A stretch of DNA of 64,000 bases from Limnoperna fortunei (GCA_944474755.1 OX104113.1:46254980-46318979), one strand, 5' to 3'. Positions 21,481-33,700 are shown, counted from the first letter of the stretch. The notes: generated by a model not told the origin, from the letters alone. Made by a program: numbers and translations.

Positions 21481-22984
21481 AAAGGGGGTATATTACTTGT
21501 GTTGTCCATTTATAGTATATGCGTATTTTGTTTATTGCACATATAAATGAATAAGTCCTTTTTCCGGACGGAGAGCTTTTCCGAGGAGGGGACAGAGTAA
21601 CAGATTTTGCAGTCTATCCTTGGATACGCTTATGCCTCTTTACATAATTCTTTGTTAAATTGTATCGTTCTATTTTCTTAAGAAACTAATTCTATTAATG
21701 GATCTGATAATTGACGTCGAACATCTACTTTAACATAACTAACATTTATTGGAACTATTGTACTATTATTGTCCTTATAGGAATGATTATTTGCAAAACT
21801 TATTTTTATCAGCTGGTAATAACAATCTGGTCAATTATTTAACCGTAAAATTTACATTAGTAATCTTCGGGAATAATAATTGCTTTCCGTCAGGATCAAA
21901 AGTTTTGAAAATCCATCGAGATAAGGTACTTTTTGGCTGTATTTAGTTTTGTCACAAAATTCCACAGAAATTGTGATAGTTTGAGCACATTACTTAAATA
22001 TTCTGTAGATAAGAACGTAATTATTTCATATTACCGTCATAGATTAAGACAGACGCTTATTTTTAAATATTCCTTGCACTAGTTAATCCAAATAGATGAT
22101 AAACTATTTTCAATTTGTATGCTGAACTGTTTGATTGATGCATCAATATTTTCATGATTTTACATAAAAATTGACGTCAAACACTATATTGTTTGTAGAC
22201 AGTTACTGTCGTTAATCGGTTTTGATCGTCTTAAAACGTAGTGAGTCTCTCAGCAGTATAACAGAACCTGAATTTTCAATAGTCCTCAGTCGTGATTCGA
22301 CTCTCGATGAACTTAGTTCGAAAGCTGAATCTTTTAAAAAGTCGTCGAACGCTACAAATAGTGTCTTTCAACGGTGTGACAATAAAGGGACTCGCCCAAT
22401 TTCAATGTTAATATTACCATTGAACTCTTTTGTTTCATTAATAAAATGACACGACTTAGAAAAAATATATAAAACGATTACTCACAATTACTCACTATTG
22501 CAAGTGTACAGTTTCGAAAGACTCATAGAGTCAACAGTAATAAATCAAAATAAAAAAGATGTAATTGAAGAGACGCACTCTACGTTGCTTATCATATCAA
22601 ATATTGAGGCTCATATAAGAGAATCATCTTAAAAATTGGTACGCAAAAATAGATTTGCCGCGTTTTTCACATTTAGAAAAGCAAAATAACGATTTTTATT
22701 CTAATATTATATTTGATGTGGGGTTTTTTGGGACGCATGACCAGAGATTCTCACTAGATTGCTTGTTGAAATTTGTTGATTGAACTAATTGTTTTAAAAC
22801 TTTTAAAACTGTCTCTAACTGCTAAATGATTTTAATACGTTAAAACTAAAAAAAAAAAATTGTCTCTTTTGCTTGTCTAAATTAGTGGCATACAATGGTT
22901 GTCCATTTAAGTTAGTCGGGCTTATGCTAACCACCATCAGTCATCTGTCTTATACTGGTTATCAGTGTATTCTACTACATCAAG
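21481..22984. other. No gene recognised
   Basis: AT-rich with poly-A near 22850. A 75-codon frame at 22222-22449 and its complement both look somewhat coding-like, but match nothing I can name. Confidence 0.4.
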
Positions 22985-23416
22985 CAGACTGAGACTCCAG
23001 CGCGTCCAGCACAAGATACTGGAACAAACTTGGTATTTTGGTAAGCTGAAAAATTCAGGAAACAAGAAGATAAAGTTTAACTGATGTGTATTAAAGATAC
23101 AAATGGGTGTCGTATTACATGCACTATGAACTTGAAAGTGGAAGTACATTTTGTCACCATGTTTACAAAAGAGGTCTTATTCAGTGTTAAATTTCAATGG
23201 AAAATGAAAAAGGCCATTTCAGCCATAGATTTTCATACATGTTACAAAAAAACAAATGTTGAAATGTCAACAGATCTTCACGTAGTACATCTTTGTCACA
23301 ACTCTCGCTGTCTTAACCCTAATCATTTATCATATAAATCAGAGCATGTAAACAAAGATCAACAAGTATGTCGTGGTACATTTCTCAGAAAGTGCAAAAC
23401 ACATACTCCTTTTTAG
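22985..23416 (+). pseudogene. His-Me finger endonuclease with I-PpoI-type zinc-binding loop, broken at the N-terminus
   Basis: The 110-codon frame at 23084-23416 has DTNGCRI near its start and VVHLCHNSRCLNPNHL at residues 67-82, then KSEHVNKDQQVC. The pattern H-L-C-H-N-x-x-C-x-N-P-x-H-L followed by N and C matches the zinc-binding loop of His-Cys box homing-type endonucleases (Pfam zf-His_Me_endon). His69 would be the general base and Asn90 the metal ligand. Upstream, 22985-23083 reads LRLQRVQHKILEQTWYFGKL in another frame, coding-like and basic, joined by a stop plus frame shift. The gene is therefore probably broken or mis-sequenced at that point. No partner element could be assigned. Confidence 0.6.
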
Positions 23417-23670
23417 GATTGTCTGTTGGAAATTGGTAAAAACTATTATAAATATACATGTACTTAATTTTATCAACCTCCTCTCACTCATGTTTCCTGG
23501 AATAGTTATGATCTACTGTTGCAAAAGTGTTTTCAGACTACTGTTTATATATCGGATCAGAAATTCTGACATTGGTAGGGTATACTTAATACGGACATGC
23601 ATGTCAAACTTTCTATTTCTACAATTTGTTCTTTTAAGTTTACAAAGAATGTAGGATCTTGCATTTAATT

Positions 23671-24960
23671 TTATACACTAAAGTCAAGTTTTTCTTTTAA
23701 TTTGTCTTGCAACTGAAGATCCCTTATTGATGCCTGCCCGAGTTTTTCAGTGAGAACCAAGACTGAGTTTGCAAACCGATTATTTCGCATATGTACTGCT
23801 GCACGTGCTCTACCAGGGAAATTATGGGAGAAAGTGACATTTTGGGGATTGCAACAACTAAGTAAGCGATTGAAAGCTTCACTTTTTGTGTCTAGTAAGA
23901 AACCTTACAAGAACTCAACTCACTGGACCAAGTAATACTTTTTATGCAATCGATTATTTGTTTCTTCATTATCAAGTGTCATTTTACAAGTATCACCATT
24001 AGCTATATAGTTTCTTTGCCAATGATGTGGGAAACCTCCATATACATAAGAATCAACTCTGTCGCTATAGCCTTAGTATCCTTTTTAACACACAAGTATA
24101 ATGTTAATCACATCTAGCACACGTGAGCCTTTATTTGATCGAAATGTGACCATTCTGGAATGAAAAGCGTTTATTTAGATAGATCTACAATGCACCGAGC
24201 TTGAATATACATTGCAAATTGACTCTTTTGGTTTGTCATATTTTGACCTGAAGAGACTTTTGCTGAATGCCTTTTTCAAACTTAATGACTAATGTTTCAC
24301 CGCTTAATGAACTTTTTTTAAACATAAGACCTACTGTCACCATCGGTTGTAAAATATGAAATTTGAAGGTGATCACTTACTTCTGAAGCTCACCTGCATT
24401 CTGATTCATTATTAATAGGGGCATCTTCTGGAATGTTAGCAGTACATTAGGACATTTCACCTTAAATTCTCTGTCCCTTAAGTCTTGTGGCTATATTACA
24501 TAAAGAGAGATACTGATTTTTTACTTTGTCATTTTTTACACATACTCGTGTGACTCGACTTGCTTGGAACGGGTGTCGTTCCAATATTGAAAAAAACTCT
24601 AACTAGCTTTTCATTTGTTCCACCAAACCTTTTGTTTTAGTACAAATACTCTTAATGGTATCAAGGTTTTTTGGTTCGATTTTTTTTGACACCTTGTTGG
24701 AACATTTTTGGCACGCTGGATTTACAAGGGTAGATAACATTATCTGCATTTAGGATTTCTCTAAGCCTATTATTTGAAATAGGAGTGTGCATTTACCCAA
24801 TATGAGCACCTATATTTATTTTTGCAGCTTTTCTACATCTTGTATTATACATCACTTCCTTTATATAATTTGTGATGCTGACATTTAAATTAACAAATAT
24901 TTAAATATTTCTGGCCTTGCTAAGCCCCGTTATATCTGAGCAGAGGTGTCAAACTGCCAA
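23671..24960 (-). pseudogene. Decayed DNA-transposon transposase-like gene
   Basis: Read on the minus strand, long coding stretches recur with breaks. Near 24800 are RCRKAAKINIGAHIG and LREILNADNVIYPCKS. Near 24340 is YFTTDGDSRS, with two Asp that could include a catalytic one. Near 24170-24240 are NQKSQFAMYIQARCIVDLSK and FIPEWSHFDQIKAH. An open run of about 80 codons ending at 23671 contains TKSEAFNRLLSCCNPQN and FPGRARAAVHMRNNRF. The DGDSRS and NR...P.N..FS.NF.GR.R.AVH patterns recall a transposase-like family frequent in invertebrate genomes. I cannot name the superfamily. Stops and frame shifts make this copy inactive. It converges with the endonuclease relic at 22985-23416. Confidence 0.5.
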
Positions 24961-25740
24961 TTTCCTCCATAACCATGTTTGTATGACATATGACTTTTTA
25001 AATTTTGGTGTAAACCTTGAATGGCATTTGGATTGAACAGTCTATATGTATAAAGATAAAATCTTGAACAGATGGCTGAAAGTATGTGCCAACTATATTC
25101 ATGCTTAGACCTTAGGATGCAGAATTTTGGAACCACAGTTGATCCGTAAACATTAAAAATTGCTAGTACCCCAATTGATAAAATGCTTACGCGATTTTCA
25201 AATTCTTTTTTAAGGTGTGGAGAATGGTACAGGTGAAGAAACTTGATTAATTTCCATTTTTACCAGCATTCCATAGGACATAACCTTTTTTGTATTGGGT
25301 TTTTATTCATTCTTGAATATGTTTTTAATGCTTTTTTTTACCCATGGACTACCTTTAAACTTCTTTAATCTACTGATCAAATATTTTTAAAAAAAATTAT
25401 TAACTGGTATTTATACACTGATTGCATATTGGGAATAGGCGGCATCCTTTTTGTATTACAAACTTTTAATGCCCCACCCCTCAGTTATTACAAATTTTCA
25501 ATTTTACAACCGCTATGTAATAGTAATCATTAAAAAATTAAGGTGGTGAGATGTTAAATGAGTTATTCTAAACACATATTTTTCTTTTAAATACAAAATT
25601 TATACAACAAAATGTAACGGGATTTAATTCTCAAAAAGTTAAATTTTATTGCGATATTTTTGGAAAATGTTTATGTAAAGACGTTTTATTGGAGCTTTGA
25701 AAAAACGGTCGTAGTAGGAGTGTTTGAATATAATTTTAAT
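24961..25740. other. No gene recognised
   Basis: A 68-codon minus-strand frame (24930-25136) overlaps the transposase relic's upstream end; no motif is evident. The rest is AT-rich. Confidence 0.4.
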
Positions 25741-25756
25741 TAAGTTGCATATTGCA

Positions 25757-25797
25757 AGGCGAGCTCTATTCTTCTTTCATATCAAGAAGGCTCGCCT
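25757..25797. repeat. Small hairpin
   Basis: AGGCGAG and CTCGCCT flank a loop that itself pairs partly (TTCTT with AAGAA). Confidence 0.6.
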
Positions 25798-26152
25798 GCT
25801 TCAACATACAAACTTTAAAAAGGTGTTAACTAGTATTGTCAATCCTTTAAATGATGGACATTTGCTGTAACATTTTTACGAATCATGTTCCAAATTCATT
25901 CATAAGAGTATTGTTATTTAATTTTAAAACAAAGTTATTCCAAGAGATGCGCCTTCTTTTTTTCGTTACCCTGCGAGCTTTTACTCGAAAAATTCTGAAT
26001 TGGTTAAGATTATTTTGAGTCGGATGCTTATTAAAGCGTCGTTCAGCCCTTTTACGATGCTCAACAGCGTACTCACAGCTGTCATCATACCATGGTTTAC
26101 CAGGATGTTTTGGATTTGTAGAGGTCTTAGGTATTGTTTCATCAGCAATCGA

Positions 26153-26566
26153 TTGATTGATTGGATGTCTGCTTTACGTCCAGCGAGCAGTATTTCAGCT
26201 ATATTCAGGACGGGAACAAGTTAATAAACAATAAATCAACGGAAAATGGGGGTGGGATGGGTCACAGGGAATACAATTTTGACTGCCACTGGAAAATTAT
26301 GGAGTTTTGGGTAGGGGCGGAAAATTTAGCCTTTTGTAGCGGCTACAATGAGCCTACTCTTTTCCGAAATTTACAAAAGGGGTCTTTATCGTACAAGGAA
26401 CGTGGCACTCTCCAAACACGTTACCCACTACGTCCGCGGTCAGGCTTTCCGTATTATGACCTGACAACCCCCCAACGAGAGGGTCTCCCCTATCCGCCAC
26501 CCGGGACGCGCTGGGCTGCTCTGTGGGTCGAGCACTGGTAACCCTCCCAGTATGGTCCCAGCATCC
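26153..26566 (-). mobile_element. SINE family A copy, target duplication GCAATCGA
   Basis: Starts (TTGA)nTTGGATGTCTGC and contains GCGAGCAGTATTTCAGCTAT, then GGGTGGGATGGGTCACAGGG, and ends near TATGGTCCCAGC. GCAATCGA flanks it at 26145-26152 and 26567-26574, and removal rejoins the LINE coding sequence (ETRYS to IADETIP). Minus-strand sense is inferred from the (CAAT)n tail. Confidence 0.88.
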
Positions 26567-26790
26567 GCAATCGAATAACGAGTTTCATTAAATTAAAAAA
26601 ATTGAATCAGAAATGTAAAAATTTTCACTCTACAGATTTGTTCAAAGAGGACCAATTGGCTTTGTTAAATTATTTCTAACGGCTTATTCTGTGTCAGATG
26701 AATATAACAATTCCAATATAATAGGAAAATGATCACTTGGTCACTGCCACAAAGATCGTCATGGACCTTCCATGAGAAATCGTGTAAGAT

Positions 26791-27154
26791 TGATTGATTG
26801 GATGTCTGCTTTACGTCCAGCGAGCAGTATTTCAGCTATATTCAGGACGGGAAGACGTTAAACAATAAATCAACAAAAATGGGGGTGGGATGGGTCACAG
26901 GGAATACAATTTTGACTGCCACTGGAAAAGTATGGAGTTTTGGATAGGGGTGGAAAATTTAGCCTTTTGTAGCAGCTACAATGAGCCTACTCTTTTCCGA
27001 AATCTACAAAAGGGGTCTTTATCGTGCAAGGAGCGTGGCACTCTCCAAACACGTTACCCTCTACGTCCGCGGTCAGGCTTTCCATATTATGACCTGACAA
27101 CCCCCCTGGGCTGCTGTGGACCGAGTACTGGGAACCCTCCCAGTATGGTCCCAG
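26791..27154 (-). mobile_element. SINE family A copy, second insertion in the LINE
   Basis: More than 90 percent alike by eye to the copy at 26153 over most of its length, but with a deletion after GACCTGACAACCCCC. It lies between the SAIDLTI and SDHFP parts of the LINE endonuclease. Confidence 0.85.
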
Positions 27155-27524
27155 AAAGAGAGAATGATCTGCTATTGTTAGATCAATTGCCGAATACGAT
27201 CTTTCCCGGTATGTAAATACGTACTGGTAATATCATATGCACAAATCTTCCAGATTCATTCAAGTCCTCAATAATTTTACCGCTGCCGTTTATTGTGTTA
27301 CTACCGCATAGAAGGTTGTGTTCGTTGAAGTCCCCAAGTAATATATATGATCAGTAAGGTGTTTCAACTTATTTAAATATAAAGAAAAGTTCGAAGGAAT
27401 ATATAATGAACATAAAGTAATCGTTTTATTTAAAGATATCCCAACAGCAACCGCCTGAAGATCAGTGTTGAGATCTACAGGGCTATGTAAAATTTGATCT
27501 TTCACGAAAATAGATTGTTGAGTT

Positions 27525-27780
27525 ACGTCCATCAAGCAAAATTTCAGCTATATTAAGGACGTGAAAATTCTCTCCCTTCACAATAAAACGTGATCTCATT
27601 ATATGATAATATATACAGATAAAAAGGACAATTGAAGCAATAAAAAGTATGAATCAAATTATTCCTTTAAAAAACTTTAAAATTGTGTCTCCTGCGATAG
27701 TTTTAAATAAATTGAAATACATATAGAAACATTCCCGAATGTGGGCCAAGTCCAAGTATTTTAAAATTATTGGTTTAAAA
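27525..27780 (-). mobile_element. LINE 3' end, 5'-truncated (copy E2)
   Basis: Resembles 28051-28400: the tail (TTTCAGCTATATTAAGGACG), a stretch with ATGATAATATATACAGAT, and codons LAHIREC on the minus strand. It lacks the (TTGA)n head, and its upstream limit is blurred. Confidence 0.65.
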
Positions 27781-28050
27781 TAATTGAAAGGAAAATCAAA
27801 TCAGAGTTAATAAAATCATTCTACAGCTCGAGCATTCTGTTCCACTGTAAACTTTAATTTTTCTGCTAAATTGTAATCTATTCTTTTTATAGTTTTATTT
27901 TTTCTCCCTTTTTAAAATATCTGTATATATGTTCATATTATTATAAGAGATTACGTTTTAGTACTAATTAAATTGTTTCAAATAAATATTGACAAAATCC
28001 AATCGTAATAATCGTTTAGGTCAGATTCTTGGAGACAAAATCCAACATGA

Positions 28051-28571
28051 TTGATTGATTGATTGGTTGTTGTTTAACGTCCAGCAAGCAATATTTTGGC
28101 TATATTCAGGACGTGCAAATTGTAGTTTTAACTTTTTAGTATGTCATGCCTCACTTTATACTAATACGTAATCTCACCCAATAATATGAGAATATATACA
28201 GATAAAAATGGTACTTAAACAATAAAAGATATTAGGCATTACACTTAGTAGTGAAATTAAATTGTATTAAATTAATTTCTTTCAAAAACTTTAAAATTGT
28301 GTCGACTGCGACAGTTTTATATAAATTTAAATACGTATCTAAACTATAGAAACTTTCCCGAATGTGGGCCACGTCCACACAGTCCATCAAGACATGTATG
28401 GACTGTTGCATGGCACACACTCGGGTCGTGGTTCACCAATTAAAATATAATTGTGTGTCATCCTGGTATGACCAAGACGACACTTAGTTAAAACTACTTG
28501 GTCTCAAAAATATTTTCGTAAAGAGGTTTGAAAACACAGTCGTGGGCTGGGTTGCCAGGATACGTCTTCAA
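28051..28571 (-). mobile_element. 5'-truncated LINE 3' end with 14-bp target duplication (copy E1)
   Basis: AAAATCCAACATGA flanks it exactly (28037-28050 and 28572-28585), within the older LINE's CLQES region. The minus strand encodes DQVVLTKCRLGHTRMTHNYI, then GEPRPECVPCN. After a frame change it reads HVLMDCVDVAHIRESFYSL and FLKEINL, the RIGHTR-type and Cys-rich C-terminus of a LINE ORF2. A 3' UTR follows, ending GTCCTGAATATAG, CTGGACGTTAAAC and (CAAT)n. The last 60 bp are nearly identical to the 3' end of SINE families A and B. Confidence 0.9.
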
Positions 28572-28659
28572 AAAATCCAACATGAAATGCTTGAACTAGA
28601 AATGTAATCTCAAGAAAATTAATCTCGAGACCTCAACAATTCCATTGTGTAATATATGT

Positions 28660-29768
28660 GATCTTTTATCGTCTTCAATTTTTTAATTTCTTTCTTTTTT
28701 AAATGTTGACAGTCGTTTGACGAGAACGTGTCGGCTTCACCACAATTAACAAACGTATGCGCTTACTTGAACACTGTATATTTAGTTTTTAATGAGATTG
28801 GATATCCTGTCTTCTTTCTAAAAATTCCAAAACGAAAAAACCCTTGTTATTAAAATAACTGAAATTCGTCGATTCCTCATTACACTGGTTAATGAGGTTG
28901 TGTTTTAGCTCTTCTGGACCAAAGGTCCATCTGGGCTTTTGCCATCCGCCGTTAACTTTTAAAAAAAATCTCCGGTCATTTTTATAAACTTTCACAATCA
29001 TTTTATTTTTGCGTACCTAGTTTTAAATTTGTAATTAGGGCATTGATCAGTGGACAAAGATAGGCCTTGTTACTAAAAGATAGAACAAAGGTGTAAACAC
29101 ATGTTTTTGGTCAATATATAAAAAATTGTAATGGCTATGGAGGTAACAAAGTATGTAGAAGATTCATTTCATAACCTTACTTGTGTATGCAGAAATAAAA
29201 CGTGTGGCATTATCCCTATACTATATTTTTATATGATTTTACCACAGTAGATTTTTCTATTATATATACCTAACCAAGAGTTACTTATTTGGATCACAGG
29301 GTGATATGGTAAAAAAAAATTATGCCTGAAATATTGTTTTATAACTTTTCAATACATTTTGGAAAATATATACAGCATGAGACAGCTGAATGACTACTGG
29401 TAATCTCAAATTTATTTGCTTCATTTTTCGGACAAAAGAATTTTTCATGAAAGTATGGAACTTTTTTAACCTAGAACCCCAAAACGGAAGATGCTGAGAT
29501 TTCAGCAACCCTGTACAAGATTAGTTACAGCCTCACGTGCATAAGGCTCAAAGTCAAAGATACGTAAAAACAAGACAAACTTGATCTAGCGATCACTTAT
29601 TTACCCGCTGACATTTTGACGACCTTTTTGTAAAAACTTGCAATGTTTTTGTCGACTGGGTATACAAACATAAAATGACCAACACAAACCTACTAAAAAT
29701 CATTTATGCACAGATGAGTCAGCAGTTGTTTGATTTTATGCATTTTGGCAATGGTTGATAATCATTGG
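28660..29768. other. No gene recognised
   Basis: A 70-codon minus-strand frame (28789-29001; GPEELKHNLINQCNEES) looks mildly coding-like but is unassigned. A short dispersed motif (GGTAACAAAGTATGTAGAA) at about 29142 recurs near 42472. Confidence 0.4.
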
Positions 29769-30061
29769 GAAGATAAGATAAGATAAGATAAATTATATTT
29801 AAAGTCGGGTTTATAACAATGAACATAAGCTCTGTAGAGCTTTTATACCGACATGCATGAAATAAATACATCACAAAGACATATAGCAACAGTAAAATAT
29901 AGCACATAGTCATAAGTAAGACAGATACACAAATGCAGCATTTGGCATAAAACAATATGCAGTCGAACTACTACACTACACATACAAGACACATATATAT
30001 ATCATGCAGACATCACATAACATTTATAACATAAAAAGCAGATTGAAGCATATATCATGCA

Positions 30062-30280
30062 AAGCTACACTTGCTAAAACAAAAATATATGAGAAGCACT
30101 GGACAAGCTTAGAAGTTAAAAATTGAAACAATAAAAAAACTGCTACACATGCTAAAAGAAAAATATATGAGAAGCACTGGACAAGCTAAGAAGTTAAAAT
30201 TTAATAAAACAAAAGCTGCTACACATGCTAAAAGAAAAATATATAAGAAGCACTGGACAAGCTAAGAAGCTAATTTGAAA
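30062..30280. repeat. Three tandem 76-78 bp repeats in a LINE 3' UTR
   Basis: Units start GCTACAC at 30064, 30142 and 30218. Each contains AAATATATGAGAAGCACTGG (the third has a one-base change) and AAGCTAAGAAG. Internal repetition of the 3' UTR is known in several LINE families. Confidence 0.9.
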
Positions 30281-30319
30281 TTGCTAAAATGAGGAAGGAT
30301 AGTACCGGTTATTCAGTCC

Positions 30320-30709
30320 CTAAGATCTACAAACCATACATGAACAAGATGGGCCTGTCCATGTATTAATTAGGGTCCTAAACTGGTTTAAGTCTGTCTG
30401 ATCTCTAAGATTATTGGGGAGACTGTTCGAGATCTTAGGGGCTGAATACCTGAAAGATTTAAGACCATACCTGGTGGAATTAACTCTGGGTATATCAGCT
30501 GTGTTCTTATGCCTGAAGTTATATGAATTATTTTTCATTACTAAAAGATCTTTCAAGAAAAGAGGACTTACATCATTCAAAATTTTAAAGGATTCAATTG
30601 CTATTGTTCTAAGGCGTCTAATTTTTAAAGATGGAAGTTTTGATCTAACAAGTAATTCTTCATAGCTAGAGTTTTTGTCCTCGTAAATAAACCTCAGTGC
30701 TCTCTCTTG
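30320..30709 (-). CDS. LINE ORF2 C-terminal 129 codons, open
   Basis: An uninterrupted frame beginning QERALRFIYEDKNSSYEELL, then LKIRRLRTIAIESFKILN, NSTRYGLKSFRYSAPKI, SLPNNLRDQTD and finally TWTGPSCSCMVCRS before TAG. The RRL...YK and YGLKSFRY...WNSLP-like patterns are typical of the region after the reverse transcriptase in many animal LINEs, with a closing Cys motif. The reverse transcriptase itself is missing, so this is a 5'-truncated copy. The lack of stops suggests a relatively young insertion. Confidence 0.8.
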   Translation of the reverse strand, partial: QERALRFIYEDKNSSYEELLVRSKLPSLKIRRLRTIAIESFKILNDVSPLFLKDLLVMKNNSYNFRHKNTADIPRVNSTRYGLKSFRYSAPKISNSLPNNLRDQTDLNQFRTLINTWTGPSCSCMVCRS

Positions 30710-33700
30710 AAATATAAACTACTAGAAACTAAGCAATTCTTACTACTTGATACACTGCATATTACTTTTCCCATTTTTATATTAACATTACTAAAAATCA
30801 TTTCAGTTTATACTTTTCGGCTGTACTGTTTACCTGTACTTTTTTTAATTCATCAACAGAAAATATTTATAATTTGATTAATTTTTTTTAATCAGAATTA
30901 AATTGAAAGAAATATTCTAATATGGCATCCTTCATAATCTTTAAGAACACATTAGGGTTCTAATAAGCATAGAGCCCGGTATTAGAATATATATTACAAT
31001 TAGATTTCAGACGTGTTAACTGAAAATTTCAAAACTAGAACAACGCGATTTGGCAAAGATTTCTCAATATTTGTTGCTTAAGAGGTACATATATTCAATA
31101 AAATGACCAGAATATGTGTTAATGTCATTTTTATTTGCTATAAACAAGATTGCAAGTCACTGGTGTGGTTGAAATATACCCGTTAACTTGGCCTGCTGCA
31201 GATCAAACATTGTATAATTAATATACGGTGCACATGCACGAATATATGAAAAAAAATCAATAAATAACAATTTCATATTTTGCCAAGATATATAAATATA
31301 TTTATTATTATATAGTTTTTAAATCTAAATTCTTATTAGTACAAATTAAAGCATTTTAATAGAGCAAATTTGACTTGCATGTTGTTTCAAGACTCTATGC
31401 TATTTGCCATGTTAAGGATCTTAAATTCCGTGTATTTCCATTGAAATCAACTGAACCTGTCTTCAACCAACCTTCCATTGCTTAACCGGGATAAAGATTC
31501 GACTGCAAATACCATTTCCCAGCCGTACTCAATTCAGTGACTATTTACATGTATTTTGCATTTGTAGATAAACTTGAATTTATATTTGTATATATAAATG
31601 TTATGTTATTGTTCTTCTTATTTAAAATTTAAAAAAATGTATTGTATCACTTGGTGCTACATGTAGCTCAATATAATGTTATCCAGCAAGATTGTCTTCT
31701 TTATTTAAATGAAAGAATCATGCTATCTGATCTGTAATTTAAATAATACCAACTCTTTTTGAAAATATTTTCAAATACATCATGATACTCACTTAATGGC
31801 CAACGCCATTATTAAACATTTATCTGTAAAGGGTTTCGTCAGTGGCATAGTTCTTTAGATAGTTAGTCATGTACTATTAATCAAGTGGTCGGTCAACCAA
31901 GTCTCAATACGGGCAGAATCTGAATTGACAATAATTGTCAGTTTTCCTACTGTAGGTCAGGGTATTCTCCAGGTACTATAGCTTCCTGCCCAAATTAAGT
32001 GGATTTTGATATAGCTGCCAAATTCGTAGAAGTGGCCTAAAACACTACAAGCAATCAATCATTATTTGTGCAAATTACCTCATTATTAGGGCAAGATTTA
32101 GTCGTAGAGTTATTCCAGCAACGTCATCAAGCTAGTTTACAGTTAAAATGATATGCACACAACACAATTTTACCGTTTTCATTCATTGACCGTTATGGGA
32201 AATCAGTGTCTCAAATACGATCTGACATTTTCGCTGAGTCATAGGTAGTGATTCCCATTCCTGGATTTGACTTTTCCCTAGACATGACAATTAGTAATTC
32301 GACGGGTGTCTAATTAGAGGCAGGCACTGCTTACTCGTCCGAAGCACCCGAGTGCACCCATGGTTTTTATTGGGTTCGGGTTACTCTTTTCTGTTTTTGT
32401 GTTGTGTTTGTCTATATCCGGATTTGTAACTGTCCCTTGACTTTTAACTCTTGTTGTTCGATCGGTTTTCTTTGCTATTTTTCTTAGTAGCAGGTATTAA
32501 ATTTACAGCAAGCAGTAAATTTCCAATACTTTGAAGGATAATAACAAATATAGATATATAAAACAACGGCAAAATGCTTCAAGTGAGTACATGTTGTATT
32601 TTGAGGGTGACTGGTATTTACTGTGCTAACAGTCACACCTGAGTATCTTACATCTTCTCTTCTGACAAGATTAATGACCAAATTAATATTTTGGTATTTC
32701 ATGTAAACAAGAGAGACATAGTGTTAAAGATGGGCAAGTTATCGTGTAAAAAAATTTCTATTGGATTTTTCGTAACAAAAAGATAAAAGATGGAATAATA
32801 AAAAAAAATGCCAAGTAAAAAAAAATTAAACGCACGGAGGTGTGACCTTTAGTATAGCTATTGTCAGTATATTATTTATTAGTAAAGCAATTTTTTAAAG
32901 TTTCTATCTCTTGTAGATCATCTAAAGCGTTCTAGGGCGAGGTGGTCTTGGCATTCAACTTAGCGTATTATTTATTGTTGTTTTACGTCTAACGTTTAAG
33001 GGCGTGTTTTGCGGCCGAGAATATTTGCGCAACGTTGTCATCAGATATAAAAGAAATTATTGAAATATTATTTGTTGACATGCAAGTGTTGAAAACCAAA
33101 TGAATTATACACATAACTCGCGTTTAAATAGCGGTGGGACTGCATCTTGTTTTCTGGCCAGAAATTTGTGTATATTGAAATTTTGAAATTGGCAAAGGCC
33201 CCGATCTGACTGATAAATGTCAAGTTAAAGCCACAAAAGTTACCCGTAGTTAAAACAAAACTTTCTTAACAGCGCCACATATAAAAATTGTTTAGGTCAG
33301 GAGAAATTCGCAAGAAAAAATCCTTAGTACTAACACAAGTACCAGTAATGGCTTTCTTTTGCCTACACATCAGTGTAAAGGTCGACAAACACTATCTACT
33401 TTAGTTGATTCACTTTAGTTTCAGCAATGCCGACTGTCACCGATTCTCCACTGGGTGTGCAGGTATCAATGTGATGGCAGCATTACAGAGAGTATAGGAA
33501 GTTTTGTTTTGAGAAGAGATGTTGCATTTGCGATAGATTTTTGAGAGACAGAACACGATCTATTTGTACTGCCGAGTATAGACAATACCTACTAGTATTT
33601 AATGCTTACGTTTCGGATAGAAATTTCGATGCCGATTCCATGGTTGTTTTATTTTGTTACAGATCTGCGTTTAATCGTTGGGCAAATTCGCCCATTCAGA

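Larger units (their letters stand above)
25810..28655 (-). pseudogene. LINE ORF2 5' half (APE endonuclease to RT start), broken by four insertions
   Basis: Reading down the minus strand, the start appears at 28640-28586 (QWNC, a stop, GLEINFLEITFLVQAFHVGF, then CLQES with the catalytic Glu). It continues at 27524-27155 with FVKDQILHSPVDLNTDLQAV, LCSLYIPSNFS, LGDFNEHN and YSAIDLTIADHSL. At 26790-26575 are WKVHDDLCGSD, DHFPIILEL and KANWSSFEQIC. At 26144-25856 are SIADETIPKTS, KPWYDDSCEYAVEHRKRAE, an NQFR segment and ISWNNFVLKL. This is the AP-endonuclease domain of a jockey/CR1-type LINE running into the RT N-terminus. Insertions are LINE 3' ends at 28051-28571 and 27525-27780, and SINE A at 26791-27154 and 26153-26566. 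The RT core is missing. Confidence 0.85.
29770..30709 (-). mobile_element. Second LINE family, 3' end with (TATCT)n tail
   Basis: The C-terminal ORF2 codons (30320-30709) are followed on the minus strand by a 3' UTR of about 540 bp containing three tandem 77-bp repeats. It ends in about five TATCT units near 29775-29795. The tail and C-terminus differ from the (CAAT)n LINE. Confidence 0.8.

Noticed and set aside
26161..27216. Open frames of 108-126 codons near 26.2 and 26.9 kb
   Set aside because: They are translations of SINE A sequence and recur with every copy; not genes.
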